Shown in pieces: positions 1-7,865 of a DNA stretch of 18,552 nucleotides. The notes under the pieces were generated by a model, which made no database searches, was not told the origin of the DNA, and saw only the letters and a program-made list of their open reading frames with translations. Source of the DNA: Geobacter sp. UBA6802 (GTDB taxonomy: Bacteria; Desulfobacterota; Desulfuromonadia; Geobacterales; Pseudopelobacteraceae). Each line of letters opens with the position of its first letter. The first letter of the stretch is position 1. The DNA is taken from assembly GCA_002452325.1 (NCBI GenBank), contig DKFG01000002.1, forward strand, positions 558 through 19,109, given 5' to 3'. A program made the position numbers and the translations under genes.

Positions 1-82
1 CAGCGGCAAGATCCAGAAGTTCAAACTGCGCGAGATGGCCATCAAAGAGCTGCACCTGGAGGATGCCGGACCAACGGCGTAA
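1..82 (+). CDS. acyl-CoA synthetase (AMP-forming), C-terminal end only
   Basis: Only the last 26 codons and the TAA stop are in the window, read in the frame starting at position 2. The residues begin SGKIQKFKLREMA. The SGKIQK(F/R)xLR pattern is the conserved C-terminal signature of AMP-forming acyl-CoA/acetate synthetases, and the lysine after SG is the catalytic adenylation lysine of the family. These enzymes activate a carboxylic acid to its CoA thioester through an acyl-AMP. Which acid is used cannot be told from the tail. The gene converges on the TPM operon, with 36 bases between the two stops. A decayed copy of the same tail lies at about 1871-1963. Confidence 0.85.
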   Translation, partial: SGKIQKFKLREMAIKELHLEDAGPTA

Positions 83-90
83 CACCTGCT

Positions 91-110
91 GCGCCCGCCG
101 AAGCGGACGC
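91..110 (-). terminator. UUCG-loop hairpin between convergent genes
   Basis: An 8-bp stem with one C/A mismatch and a 4-base loop fills most of the gap between the acyl-CoA synthetase stop and the TPM stop. Read on the minus strand the loop is C(UUCG)G, an exceptionally stable tetraloop. That favours use as a 3' end for the minus-strand TPM operon. There is no U-tract after the stem on either strand, so a classical intrinsic terminator is not shown. Confidence 0.45.
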
Positions 111-118
111 AGATCGGC

Positions 119-1072
119 TTACCATCCTCCGGAGGCGCCACCGCCGCCGGAGGAACCACCACCGCCGGAAAAACCGCCACCGGAGAAGCCCCCGGACGAA
201 AACCCGCCACCACCGCCGGACATCAGGGTAAATCCGCCGATTGAGGCGCTGCCCTTGGTTTTGAGATCCTTTTGGGCCTTCTGGTACCAAGCCTTTTTAC
301 GAAGCGACAACTTTGCAACCGGATAGCCGATCAGGTAGACCACCAGACAGACCAAGGCACCCTTGGTACCGATAACCACCACGGGGAACAATGTCCAGAA
401 CGGTATTAGAAACAGATACAGAAACCAGCCGACACCGGGCGTGAGAATACCGATTACCGTAAACAGGCCGACGATGCCGAACACAAAGGCACCGAGCAGT
501 ATTCTTTCCATCGCAGACAGGTCGGCAGCATTTTGACCGTCCCCTGAGCGTTTCGGAGGAGCTGTTGACGCAGGCAAAGCCTCCCCATCCAGCACCTTGA
601 CTACGGCCAGCGCACCGGCGGTGATGCCGCCGTCAAAGTCTCCGGCCTTGAAAGAGGGGGCCATGATCTGCTGAATGATCCTGCCGGCGGTCAGATCCGT
701 CAAAACGCCCTCAAGCCCGTAGCCGACCTCTATCCGCATCCTGCGGTCCTGCGGTGCAACAATGATCAGCACCCCGTTATCCTTACCCTTGATTCCCAGC
801 TTCCAGTCTTCAAACACCCTGACGGCAAACCCTTCAATACTCTCCCCCTCCAGTGAAGGGACGGTGAGTACCACCACCTGATTGCCGGTCTTCTCTTCAT
901 GGGCCTTCAGTTGCTCACTCAGGTTGCGCCGGGCCTCCTCAGAAAGCAGTTGCGCGTTGTCCGTAACTCTGCCGGTCAGATATGGAATCTCCAGGGCAGA
1001 CAGATGACCGGCCAGTCCCGGCAGACAACTGAACAAAAACAGAAACAACAGCAGGAGAATCGGCTTTTTCAT
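119..1072 (-). CDS. TPM-domain membrane protein, YgcG-like, with glycine/serine-rich tail
   Basis: A 317-residue protein. Residues 1-26 form a signal peptide (MKKP, a leucine/phenylalanine-rich core, then a cysteine and an LAG). Residues about 32-165 are a TPM domain (TLP18.3/Psb32/MOLO-1, Pfam TPM_phosphatase) with the typical GRVTDNA start, the LGIKGKDNGVLIIV stretch and the RIEVGYGLEG segment. Residues about 190-250 carry hydrophobic membrane segments, and the last 35 residues are almost only Gly, Ser and Phe. This is the YgcG architecture: an exported TPM domain anchored by helices, with a Gly-rich end. TPM domains occur in membrane-protein quality control (Psb32 in photosystem repair); the biochemical activity here is unknown. 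It overlaps the upstream TPM gene by an ATGA, so the two are translationally coupled. The usual partner gene lemA is not beside it. Confidence 0.85.
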   Translation of the reverse strand: MKKPILLLLFLFLFSCLPGLAGHLSALEIPYLTGRVTDNAQLLSEEARRNLSEQLKAHEEKTGNQVVVLTVPSLEGESIEGFAVRVFEDWKLGIKGKDNGVLIIVAPQDRRMRIEVGYGLEGVLTDLTAGRIIQQIMAPSFKAGDFDGGITAGALAVVKVLDGEALPASTAPPKRSGDGQNAADLSAMERILLGAFVFGIVGLFTVIGILTPGVGWFLYLFLIPFWTLFPVVVIGTKGALVCLVVYLIGYPVAKLSLRKKAWYQKAQKDLKTKGSASIGGFTLMSGGGGGFSSGGFSGGGFSGGGGSSGGGGASGGW

Positions 1073-1704
1073 TGGCCACGCACCTCCAGGATATTCGGCA
1101 GCAGGTCGCCGCCTGCTGCGCCAGGAGCCACTGCAGAGAGCGGCTGTTCAAGCTGCTGCAGTCCCACACTCAGCGCATCGGCTATCCGTCCCTTTTTCAG
1201 GTGTGGCTCCATGGCACTGATAACCCTTTCCAGCACCTCAGGGGGCAGATACGGTTCCAGCCCTTTGTCCGGCATCACCAGAATCTGATGTTCAAAGAGG
1301 CTGACCAACAGCAGCAATGCCTGATGATCCGGGGTCGCAAAGATCCCGTTTTCCAGGATCATTGACTGGGCATACTGGCGGACCTCGGTGGCTACACGAT
1401 ACCGGGAGAGAAACAGACGGGCGCAGACCGATGAAAACACCGTCAGCAGGGCTGCCGTGGCACCGACAGCCAGCACGGCTGCAACGGTCAACAGCGTCTG
1501 AAATTCGCCACCACCCAGCGGTGCAACCATCAGAAGCCCGGCCGCTGTTGATACGCCAAAGGCAAAAGCCTTCCAGGGCAGCTCTTCATAGCTGTCACTG
1601 CGCTGGACCACAGCAACCACCAGCTGCAGCCCGTGACGCGCCTCCAGGGCACGCACCGCCGCATCTATCCGGTCTCGTTCCGTATCAGTAAGTACATTTG
1701 TCAT
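1069..1704 (-). CDS. second TPM-domain membrane protein
   Basis: A 211-residue protein using the ATG at 1704. A longer reading from 1785 exists, but its extra 27 residues show no family similarity and would span the promoter at 1736-1763. Residues 1-35 look like the start of a TPM domain (LTDTERDRIDAAVRALEARHG, then LQLVVAVVQRSDSYEELPW). Two transmembrane helices follow at about 46-93, and then the rest of the TPM-like fold (FATPDHQALLLLVSLFEHQ, LVMPDKGLEPYL). A TPM domain split by a membrane hairpin is the pattern of the short second TPM protein often paired with YgcG-like proteins. It is the first gene of the two-gene operon, and its TGA overlaps the ATG of the next gene. The function is unknown; a membrane role with its neighbour is inferred. 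Confidence 0.75.
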   Translation of the reverse strand: MTNVLTDTERDRIDAAVRALEARHGLQLVVAVVQRSDSYEELPWKAFAFGVSTAAGLLMVAPLGGGEFQTLLTVAAVLAVGATAALLTVFSSVCARLFLSRYRVATEVRQYAQSMILENGIFATPDHQALLLLVSLFEHQILVMPDKGLEPYLPPEVLERVISAMEPHLKKGRIADALSVGLQQLEQPLSAVAPGAAGGDLLPNILEVRGQ

Positions 1705-1735
1705 AATCACCATCCCATGCAGATATGTGGTTAAA

Positions 1736-1763
1736 CAAATACCAGAACTCTGCGGGTTGTCAA
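1736..1763 (-). promoter_or_regulatory. sigma-70-type promoter for the TPM operon
   Basis: On the minus strand a perfect TTGACA (1758-1763) is followed after 16 bases by TATTTG (1736-1741), which is preceded by TGG, an extended -10. It lies about 30 bases upstream of the ATG at 1704 and supports that start rather than the one at 1785. Confidence 0.45.
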
Positions 1764-1815
1764 ACAGCTGAGGCAGCGACGCCATTCAGAGACCCGCTGA
1801 GACAACAGCTCTATC

Positions 1816-1844
1816 TTGACATCATTTAGCCGAGTGCGTATTGC
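1816..1844 (+). promoter_or_regulatory. possible promoter for the SNF2 helicase gene
   Basis: TTGACA at 1816-1821, a 17-base spacer and TATTGC at 1839-1844. The -35 box is perfect and the -10 box weak. It would give a leader of about 135 bases before the ATG at 1987, running through the degenerate synthetase-tail copy. Confidence 0.35.
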
Positions 1845-1870
1845 ATGGAATACATTTACCGGATTCAATT

Positions 1871-1963
1871 AAATACAGACCGGTTGAGAGCATAAACAAG
1901 GCGCTGCACTTAAAGGATGCCGAACCAACAACGTACTACCGATTACACCCTGAAGCGACACTA
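1871..1963 (+). pseudogene. decayed copy of the acyl-CoA synthetase 3' end
   Basis: Bases 1903-1940 match 49-86 at 30 of 38 positions without gaps, and most differences are G-to-A or C-to-T. With a 2-base gap the similarity continues past the old stop into the hairpin region (GAAGCG shared, 91-110). Translated in the same frame, the stretch gives ALHLKDAEPTT against ELHLEDAGPTA in the intact tail, and weaker similarity extends upstream to about 1871. The stop codon is lost (TAA has become TAC). The rest of the synthetase is not recognisable upstream. The copy is in the same orientation as the intact tail, so the two flank the TPM operon as direct repeats. The remaining bases of 1705-1986 hold only the two candidate promoters. 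Confidence 0.6.
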
Positions 1964-1986
1964 CGCCGTTTAACCGGAGCCCTCCG

Positions 1987-4900
1987 ATGTCTAAAGTCGA
2001 CACAAAAAAACTGATGGCCGTCTATCAGACCTTGACGCAACCGGAGCAGCAGGTGCTGCAACTGCTGGCCTTTTTCGTTGCACCGATAGCCCGCAGCCCT
2101 TTGGTGGCTATGTTGACAGAGCTTGGAATCCGCTTTTCACCTACACGGGCCATCAACTCAAAAACCCTTGTCGAGTTCTTTACCAAGACAAGACAGCTGA
2201 GGCTGACCGTGGAACAGCAGGGAAACTTCCGCTGTCAGAGAGAGCTCCAGTTTCCCTTGATCCGGCAATGCCAGCTTGACGACAACTTCAACAGATACAG
2301 TGCCCTGGTCGTAAAGCACCAAGAATCCGATTTTTACCGCAGCCAGGAGCATACCCTGCAACTGCTCAGGCTTGGTTTTTTCATGCACGATCCGGACATG
2401 GTGACAAAGTCACTCAGTGCGCTGCGACGCTATTACGGCCAAGATTCCACAATAATGACAAACCTCTTCAATGAACCGCTGGATACCGACTGGGTCGCCA
2501 GTCTGCCGTCGGCACTTGTATCCACCATACTCAATGCCCAGCTTGCCCAGGCCTTCAGCAAACTGGATCCGACCTCTGCCTTCACGATTCTCGACACCCT
2601 CGCTGCCGACAAAAAGCTGCCGTCTGATCTCATCTATGGCTATCCCGTCTACCTGTTCATGCAGGGTAGATTCAGGGAGGCAGAGCAGGCTCTCACAGGA
2701 CTGCATTCCGAATCAGCGGTTCAAGCGTTCTACGGCATGACGGCGCTGGTGCAGGGAAAGGTTGACCAGGCCCTGGCCTGTTTTAAAGAAGGCCTGACCG
2801 GCTACAAAAAACAGACCGGCAAGCGGAAGACCGTACTGCCCGGCATCATGGGATTACTGCACGGGATCGCCCTGATTGCCGGAGGAGAGCCCCAACAGCT
2901 GAAGCAGGCGGCAGAATTGGCTGATAGCGGGCTGAAACGTGATGTGTATTTTGAAAAGGATGCCTACACCTTTATACAGCTGACAGCTGAAGCGCGCAGC
3001 GGCAACAGGACATCGGCTACACAGCTGAAAGAGCTGTGCAAACAGACCCATCAGCTGCTGCCGCTCAGCCAGTTGTTCCGCTGTCTGGCTGCCCATTGGC
3101 AGCAACTGCCGGTCCCCCAGGAGCAGCTTAAAACCATCCGAAACTTCGCGGTCAAGGCACGTGAGTCAGGCCTGCACTGGCTGGCCGCCGAGCTGAAGCT
3201 GACCTCAAAGGCCATTGACTCGATCAGTGACGACGACACCACCTGGGCAGAAAGGCTGGCCGATGAATTGCAGCTGGTCAGCCTGGCTCTTCTGGCACGG
3301 GATGACCGATCAGACTGGGAACGCGCCCTCAAGGCGCTGCAGCAACTGGGAAATGAACAGGTACAGGGCGGCGGCACAACCGGGCAGCAGGGTGCACGCC
3401 TGATCTGGCTCCTGCTGGATAATGGCATCCACCTGACTATCCAGCCGATTGAACAGAAACTGTCTGCCAAAGGATGGAGCCGGGGACGCAATATGGCCCT
3501 CAAGCGACTGGCAGAAGAATCTGAGACACTGGCGTTCCTCACCGATCAAGACCGCAAGGCGGCCGCCTGCATCCGCAAACTGCGGAGCAGCAGCTACTCC
3601 TACGGCTACTATGCCCAGACCAGCTACGAGATTGACATCCCCAAGGCACTGAAGGCCCTGGTCGGCCATCCGCTGCTGATCAACAATGGTGACGAACCGA
3701 TAACCATTACGTGGGGGTCCGTTGCCCTGGCGGTTAGAAAAAAGGGAAAACAGGTGGTCCTGACCCTGACCCCGCCGCTGCATGAGGAGCGTACTTTATT
3801 GCACCAGTGGGAGAGCCCTACCCGGCTGCTGCTGTATGAACCGACTGCCGAGCAACGCCGAATCGCCGGCATTATCGGCAACGGTCTGTCGATTCCGCTG
3901 ACGGCCGAACAGCAGGTGATGACAGCGGTGACTGCCGTGAGCCCGCATCTGATGGTCCAGTCTGACCTGGTCACGGTCAGTGATGAGGCAACCAGTGTTG
4001 AGGCCGACAGCCGCCTGCAGATCCTGTTGCGTCCCTCCGGCGACGGTATCCGGGCCGAGCTGCGGATCCGCCCCCTTGGTGAACAGGGCCCGCTGTTCAG
4101 TCCCGGTCAGGGTGGCAGCTCGGTCATTGCCGAGGTAGGTGGCAAAAAACTGCACGGCCAACGGAACCTGCCCCTGGAAAAGCAGCGTTATCAGAAACTG
4201 TTAGAGCTGTGCAGCACCTTTGATCTGTACGAGCAGGATCAGGAGAGCTGGCGGATAGAAGACCCGGAAGGTGCCCTGGAACTTCTGGAAGAGCTGCACC
4301 AGGCAACACGGCTGGAACCGGAGGCCTTTGTACTGCAGTGGCCCGAGGGGGAGCGTTTCAGACTGAAAGGCAGGGGTGACTGGAAACAACTGCGGCTGAA
4401 GGTCTCCTCTCAGAAGGAGTGGCTTAGCCTTGAGGGGGAGCTGACCGTCAGTGAGGATCAGGTGCTGTCGCTCCAACAGCTGCTTGAGCTGTCCCGTCAG
4501 CAGCACGGTCGTTTCATCCAGCTGGCTGAAGGGGAGTTTCTGGCCCTGACCGAAGAGCTCAGGCGCAAACTACAGGACCTGCAGCGGCTGCTGGATCGCC
4601 ACGGCAAGGAGCAGCGGCTCCACCAGCTTTCAGCCCCGTTGCTTGAAGAGGCGCTCTCCGGCACCGGCAGCCTGAAGGGGGATAAAGGCTGGAAGCAGCT
4701 GTTGGAGCGATTTCAGACAGCCCAGACCCTGCAACCGACCTTGCCCCCGACGCTGCAGGCCGAGTTGCGGGACTACCAGCAGGAAGGATTTGTCTGGCTG
4801 AGCCGCCTGGCCCACTGGGGGGTGGGCGCCTGCCTGGCCGACGACATGGGCCTGGGCAAGACGGTCCAGGCACTGGCACTGCTGCTGACCCGTGCCCCGG

Positions 4901-6141
4901 CAGGACCGGCCCTGGTGCTGGCCCCCACCTCGGTCTGCCTCAACTGGGAAAGTGAGAGCCGCCGCTTTGCCCCTACCCTTACCCCACGCCTGTTCGGCCC
5001 CGGCGACCGGGAGCAGTTCATCGCCTCACTGCAGCCGTTTGATCTGGTGATCTGCAGCTACACCCTGTTTCAGCAGGAGGCAGAGCTGCTGACCGGCGTA
5101 GCCTGGCAGACGGTGGTGTTGGATGAGGCCCAGGCAATCAAGAACATGACCACCAAACGCTCACAGGCGGCCATGCAGCTGCAGGCCGGGTTCAGGATCG
5201 CCACCACCGGCACCCCGGTGGAGAACCGTCTGGATGAGCTCTGGAACCTGTTCCGCTTTCTCAACCCCGGCCTTTTGGGCTCCCATCAGACCTTTACGGA
5301 ACGGTTCGGCACCCCGATTGAACGAAACCAGGACAAGGCTGCCCGCACCCTGCTCAAAAAGCTGATCCGCCCGTTTATCCTGCGTCGCACCAAGAGTCAG
5401 GTGCTGGAAGAACTGCCACCCCGCACTGACATCATCCAGCGGGTGGAGCTATCCACAGAAGAGGCAGCCTTCTACGAAGCGCTGCGGCGTACCGCACTGG
5501 AAAAACTTGCCGCAAGCGAAGGGCAGCAACCCGGTGAACGTCAGATCAGGATTCTGGCCGAGATCATGCGGCTGCGGCGGGCCTGTTGCAACCCGGCGCT
5601 GGTTATGCCGGATTGCGGCATTGGCAGCGCCAAACTGGCGGCGTTCAACGAGATCGTTGCCGAACTGCGGGATAATGGTCACCGCGCCCTGGTCTTTTCC
5701 CAGTTTGTGGACCATCTCACTATTCTGAGGAACAGCCTGGAACAGCAGGGGATCAGTTACCAGTATCTGGACGGCTCCACCCCGCAGAAAGAACGCCAGC
5801 AGCGGGTCAACGCCTTCCAGTCTGGACAGGGTGAACTGTTCCTGATCAGCCTCAAGGCGGGTGGCACCGGCCTTAACCTGACCGCTGCCGATTACGTGAT
5901 CCATGTGGACCCCTGGTGGAACCCGGCGGTGGAAGATCAGGCCTCCGACCGTGCCCACCGGATCGGCCAGCAACGGCCGGTAACGGTCTACCGGCTGGTG
6001 GCGGCAGGCACCATTGAGGAGAAGATTGTGGCGCTCCACGGGCAGAAACGGGATCTGGCCAACTCACTTCTGGAAGGGACAGAAACGGCAGCGCGGGTTT
6101 CAGCCGATGATCTGATGGAACTGCTGCGGGAGGCGAGGTAA
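1987..6141 (+). CDS. SNF2/Rad54-family helicase-like ATPase, long form
   Basis: A 1384-residue DNA-translocase-type ATPase. The N-terminal ~900 residues have no clear enzymatic motif. Residues about 200-400 are helical and TPR-like (for example YLFMQGRFREAEQALTGL, then VQGKVDQALACFKEGL). The SNF2 core begins near 925 (LRDYQQEGFVWL). Walker A is DDMGLGKT at 952-959, the Walker B box is DEAQ at 1046-1049, and the TTGTPVENRLDELWNLFRFL stretch follows. The second RecA lobe contains LISLKAGGTGLNLT and motif VI QASDRAHRIGQ at 1318-1328, so all ATPase motifs are intact. No SWIM zinc finger was seen. Such proteins translocate on double-stranded DNA and remodel protein-DNA complexes (HepA/RapA is a distant relative). 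The target is unknown; the long N-terminus probably selects it. It is preceded by a CCGGAG SD-like sequence just before the ATG and stands alone. The next genes are a toxin-antitoxin pair, a context compatible with an accessory or defence region but not proof. Confidence 0.9.
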   Translation: MSKVDTKKLMAVYQTLTQPEQQVLQLLAFFVAPIARSPLVAMLTELGIRFSPTRAINSKTLVEFFTKTRQLRLTVEQQGNFRCQRELQFPLIRQCQLDDNFNRYSALVVKHQESDFYRSQEHTLQLLRLGFFMHDPDMVTKSLSALRRYYGQDSTIMTNLFNEPLDTDWVASLPSALVSTILNAQLAQAFSKLDPTSAFTILDTLAADKKLPSDLIYGYPVYLFMQGRFREAEQALTGLHSESAVQAFYGMTALVQGKVDQALACFKEGLTGYKKQTGKRKTVLPGIMGLLHGIALIAGGEPQQLKQAAELADSGLKRDVYFEKDAYTFIQLTAEARSGNRTSATQLKELCKQTHQLLPLSQLFRCLAAHWQQLPVPQEQLKTIRNFAVKARESGLHWLAAELKLTSKAIDSISDDDTTWAERLADELQLVSLALLARDDRSDWERALKALQQLGNEQVQGGGTTGQQGARLIWLLLDNGIHLTIQPIEQKLSAKGWSRGRNMALKRLAEESETLAFLTDQDRKAAACIRKLRSSSYSYGYYAQTSYEIDIPKALKALVGHPLLINNGDEPITITWGSVALAVRKKGKQVVLTLTPPLHEERTLLHQWESPTRLLLYEPTAEQRRIAGIIGNGLSIPLTAEQQVMTAVTAVSPHLMVQSDLVTVSDEATSVEADSRLQILLRPSGDGIRAELRIRPLGEQGPLFSPGQGGSSVIAEVGGKKLHGQRNLPLEKQRYQKLLELCSTFDLYEQDQESWRIEDPEGALELLEELHQATRLEPEAFVLQWPEGERFRLKGRGDWKQLRLKVSSQKEWLSLEGELTVSEDQVLSLQQLLELSRQQHGRFIQLAEGEFLALTEELRRKLQDLQRLLDRHGKEQRLHQLSAPLLEEALSGTGSLKGDKGWKQLLERFQTAQTLQPTLPPTLQAELRDYQQEGFVWLSRLAHWGVGACLADDMGLGKTVQALALLLTRAPAGPALVLAPTSVCLNWESESRRFAPTLTPRLFGPGDREQFIASLQPFDLVICSYTLFQQEAELLTGVAWQTVVLDEAQAIKNMTTKRSQAAMQLQAGFRIATTGTPVENRLDELWNLFRFLNPGLLGSHQTFTERFGTPIERNQDKAARTLLKKLIRPFILRRTKSQVLEELPPRTDIIQRVELSTEEAAFYEALRRTALEKLAASEGQQPGERQIRILAEIMRLRRACCNPALVMPDCGIGSAKLAAFNEIVAELRDNGHRALVFSQFVDHLTILRNSLEQQGISYQYLDGSTPQKERQQRVNAFQSGQGELFLISLKAGGTGLNLTAADYVIHVDPWWNPAVEDQASDRAHRIGQQRPVTVYRLVAAGTIEEKIVALHGQKRDLANSLLEGTETAARVSADDLMELLREAR

Positions 6142-6211
6142 GGAGGATGTTTTTACAGAAAACGTTCAAAAAACCACTCGTATCGCTATCCGACAAAGAA
6201 CGTGAACCGTG

Positions 6212-6254
6212 TTGACAGCCAAAGTTCCTTACATTATCATCATATCGTAAGGAA
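6212..6254 (+). promoter_or_regulatory. promoter plus operator palindrome of the AbrB/PIN toxin-antitoxin pair
   Basis: TTGACA (6212-6217), a 17-base spacer and TATCAT (6235-6240) form a near-consensus sigma-70 promoter. A perfect 8-bp inverted repeat, TTCCTTAC (6225-6232) and GTAAGGAA (6247-6254), separated by 14 bases, is centred on the -10 box. A bound antitoxin or toxin-antitoxin complex would cover the promoter. This fits the usual conditional self-repression of such operons; the repression itself is inferred. Confidence 0.7.
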
Positions 6255-6273
6255 GTATTCAAGGGAGGACACC

Positions 6274-6507
6274 ATGAACTCGACCGTAACAGTAAAATAC
6301 CAAACCACTATTCCTAAGGCTGTGCGGGAACAATTAGGCATTTCAATCAACGATGCGCTGGAGTGGGTAGTTGAAAAAGGAAAGGCCGTCGTACGACCTG
6401 TTCACAACAACTTCCTTGCCTATCGGGGAAGCGTAAAAACCGGTGCAGGCGATATTGCCGCAGATATCCAGGCTGCGCGAGATCATCGCATGGAAAAATA
6501 TCAGTGA
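6274..6507 (+). CDS. vapB: antitoxin with SpoVT/AbrB (VapB/MazE-type) DNA-binding domain
   Basis: A 77-residue protein starting at the ATG at 6274, which is preceded by a strong AGGGAGGAC ribosome-binding site. A longer reading from 6202 would include the promoter and is rejected. Residues 1-45 are a swapped-hairpin AbrB domain (VTVKYQTTIPKAVREQLGI, then a short beta strand and RP). The charged C-terminal part (about 50-77) would wrap the toxin. It acts as an antitoxin that neutralises the PIN nuclease encoded by the next gene and probably binds the palindrome at 6225-6254. Its last bases overlap the toxin start by GTGA, giving translational coupling. The pair is visibly more AT-rich than the helicase gene upstream, consistent with horizontal gain. 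Confidence 0.85.
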   Translation: MNSTVTVKYQTTIPKAVREQLGISINDALEWVVEKGKAVVRPVHNNFLAYRGSVKTGAGDIAADIQAARDHRMEKYQ

Positions 6508-6914
6508 AAAAGTACATTATTGACACCAACGTTTTAGTCTCATTTGTCACTGAAAGAAATCTGGCTCAACAGGACATTGTAGCGCCCCTGTTTGAGGCTG
6601 CCGCCCGTCTGAAATGTACCCTGGTCTGCCATCAGTTCGTACTGACTGAATTTGTCTTTGTCATGGATAAGGTCTATGGAACACCCAAAGAGACCATCAA
6701 CGCCATGCTCCATGATTTTATTGCTCTGCCGGGTGTTGAACTGCATCAGCAGACTGATTTTAGCGCCGTGCTCTCATTATGGCCGTCCCTGTTTACAGAT
6801 TTTGGTGATGCCTTGATTGCCGCCACTGCAAAAACAATCAAAGGGTCTACCATTGTCACGTTTGACCTCAAATTTATTGCTGGATTGAAGAAACTTGGCC
6901 TGATAACGCTGTAA
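6504..6914 (+). CDS. vapC: PIN-domain toxin (VapC-type ribonuclease)
   Basis: A 136-residue protein with a GTG start at 6504, overlapping the antitoxin stop. The four acidic PIN residues are all visible: D7 in IIDTNVL, E49 in VLTEF, D102 in FGDALIAA and D121 in VTFDLKF. These coordinate Mg2+/Mn2+ for RNA cleavage; VapC toxins typically cut tRNA or rRNA sites. The target here is not predictable. It is intact and of normal length, so the module looks functional. The TAA stop is followed at once by seven T residues (6915-6921), but no GC-rich stem precedes them. Confidence 0.87.
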   Translation: MKKYIIDTNVLVSFVTERNLAQQDIVAPLFEAAARLKCTLVCHQFVLTEFVFVMDKVYGTPKETINAMLHDFIALPGVELHQQTDFSAVLSLWPSLFTDFGDALIAATAKTIKGSTIVTFDLKFIAGLKKLGLITL

Positions 6915-6940
6915 TTTTTTTGTATCGTCTGCAAACGGTA

Positions 6941-6975
6941 GTTTGGAAAATTCCATGTCCCCGGAATTTCCAGAC
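6941..6975. repeat. long hairpin between vapC and the DUF4197 gene
   Basis: GTTTGGAAAATTCC (6941-6954) pairs with GGAATTTCCAGAC (6963-6975) over 13 pairs, with one bulged A and one G-T pair, around the loop ATGTCCCC. There is no T-run after it, so a classical terminator is unlikely. The TCCCCGGAATT core resembles REP-like palindromes seen near REP-associated transposases in other genomes. That comparison is from memory and no second copy is present in the window. Confidence 0.5.
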
Positions 6976-6979
6976 CACC

Positions 6980-6992
6980 GCCTCGGGGAGGC
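6980..6992 (+). promoter_or_regulatory. small hairpin covering the ribosome-binding site of the DUF4197 gene
   Basis: GCCTC-GGG-GAGGC is a perfect 5-bp stem with a 3-base loop. Its right arm and loop contain the GGGGAGG ribosome-binding site that lies 5-12 bases before the ATG at 6998. It could lower or tune translation, but so short a stem may be chance. Confidence 0.3.
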
Positions 6993-6997
6993 CCACC

Positions 6998-7738
6998 ATG
7001 TACCGTATTGTTATTCTTGTCTGCGCAGTCCTTTTGCTGGTTTCACCCCCCAGCCGGGCGGATTTTTTAGACTCCATCGGCAAGGCCCTGCGTTCAGGCC
7101 CCCAGACCGGTTCCGCTCCCAGTCTTGATCCTGCAACTACCGCCAAAGGGTTAAAGGAGGCACTGGCAACCGGCACTGAACGGGCCGTGGCCAATGTGGC
7201 CAAGGCAGACGGCTACTTTGGCAACCAGCTGATCAAGATCCTGTTGCCGGACAAGCTGCAGCAGGCAGCGGAACTGCTCAAAAAGGTGGGGTATGAAAAA
7301 CAGGTGGATGATCTGGTGCTGAGCATGAACCGCGCCGCAGAAAAGGCGGCCCCCAAGGCAGCTGCCTTCTTTGGCAACGCCATCCGCTCAATGACCCTGG
7401 AAGATGCACAGGGGATTCTGACCGGCGGCGACACGGCAGCCACCCGTTACTTTGAGCAGAAGACCCGTCCACAGCTGTTTGAGAGCTTCAAGCCCACGGT
7501 CAGCCAGACCATGGACCAGGTGGGAACCGCACGCGCCTACCAGGAAATGACCGGAAAACTGGACCGTGTACCGATGGCGGCACTGGTCGGCAAACCTGAT
7601 CTTGACCTGAACAGCTACGTGACCAACAAGGCGCTGGATGGCCTGTTTACCATGCTTGGCGAAGAGGAGAAAAAGATCAGGACCAACCCGGCGGCCCGGA
7701 CAACCGAGCTATTAAAAAAGGTGTTTGGCAAGAACTGA
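6998..7738 (+). CDS. DUF4197 family exported protein
   Basis: A 246-residue protein from the ATG at 6998, with GGGGAGG upstream. The reading from 6920 adds 26 residues in front of an obvious signal peptide and is rejected. Residues 1-22 are a signal peptide (MYRIVILVCAVLLLV, then SRA before the cut). The mature part follows the DUF4197 pattern: FLDSIGKAL, a KGLKEAL segment, VANVAKADGYFGNQLIKILLP, RAAEKAAPKAAAFFGNAI and the DAQGILTGGDTAATRYF stretch, ending TTELLKKVFG. The length agrees with the family (about 230-260). The family is widespread in Proteobacteria, periplasmic and of unknown function. It stands downstream of the toxin gene and 127 bases before the hemerythrin gene, which seems to have its own promoter. 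Confidence 0.88.
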   Translation: MYRIVILVCAVLLLVSPPSRADFLDSIGKALRSGPQTGSAPSLDPATTAKGLKEALATGTERAVANVAKADGYFGNQLIKILLPDKLQQAAELLKKVGYEKQVDDLVLSMNRAAEKAAPKAAAFFGNAIRSMTLEDAQGILTGGDTAATRYFEQKTRPQLFESFKPTVSQTMDQVGTARAYQEMTGKLDRVPMAALVGKPDLDLNSYVTNKALDGLFTMLGEEEKKIRTNPAARTTELLKKVFGKN

Positions 7739-7824
7739 ACTGCGGAAACTGAAAATGCAAGGCCCGCAAGGTGCTGCCGGTCGGCTCTCTGTCAAGCGTT
7801 TTGTATTCCTAAAGCTGCAAAGTC

Positions 7825-7833
7825 TGGTATACA
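7825..7833 (+). promoter_or_regulatory. extended -10 promoter for the hemerythrin gene
   Basis: TGG followed by TATACA makes an extended -10 element 33 bases before the ATG at 7866. No good -35 box is spaced correctly (TTGTAT at 7801 is 21 bases away). Confidence 0.35.
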
Positions 7834-7865
7834 CTATCAGGAAAAAACCACTGAAGGACGTCATC

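Noticed and set aside
119..240. GGA/GGC-rich low-complexity DNA resembling a repeat array
   Set aside because: It is explained by the Gly/Ser-rich C-terminal tail of the TPM protein; there is no constant unit or spacer as in a CRISPR.
6142..6210. A short reading frame after GGAGGATG, just behind the helicase stop
   Set aside because: The ribosome-binding site touches the ATG with no spacing, the peptide is only about 22 residues, and it shows no family features.
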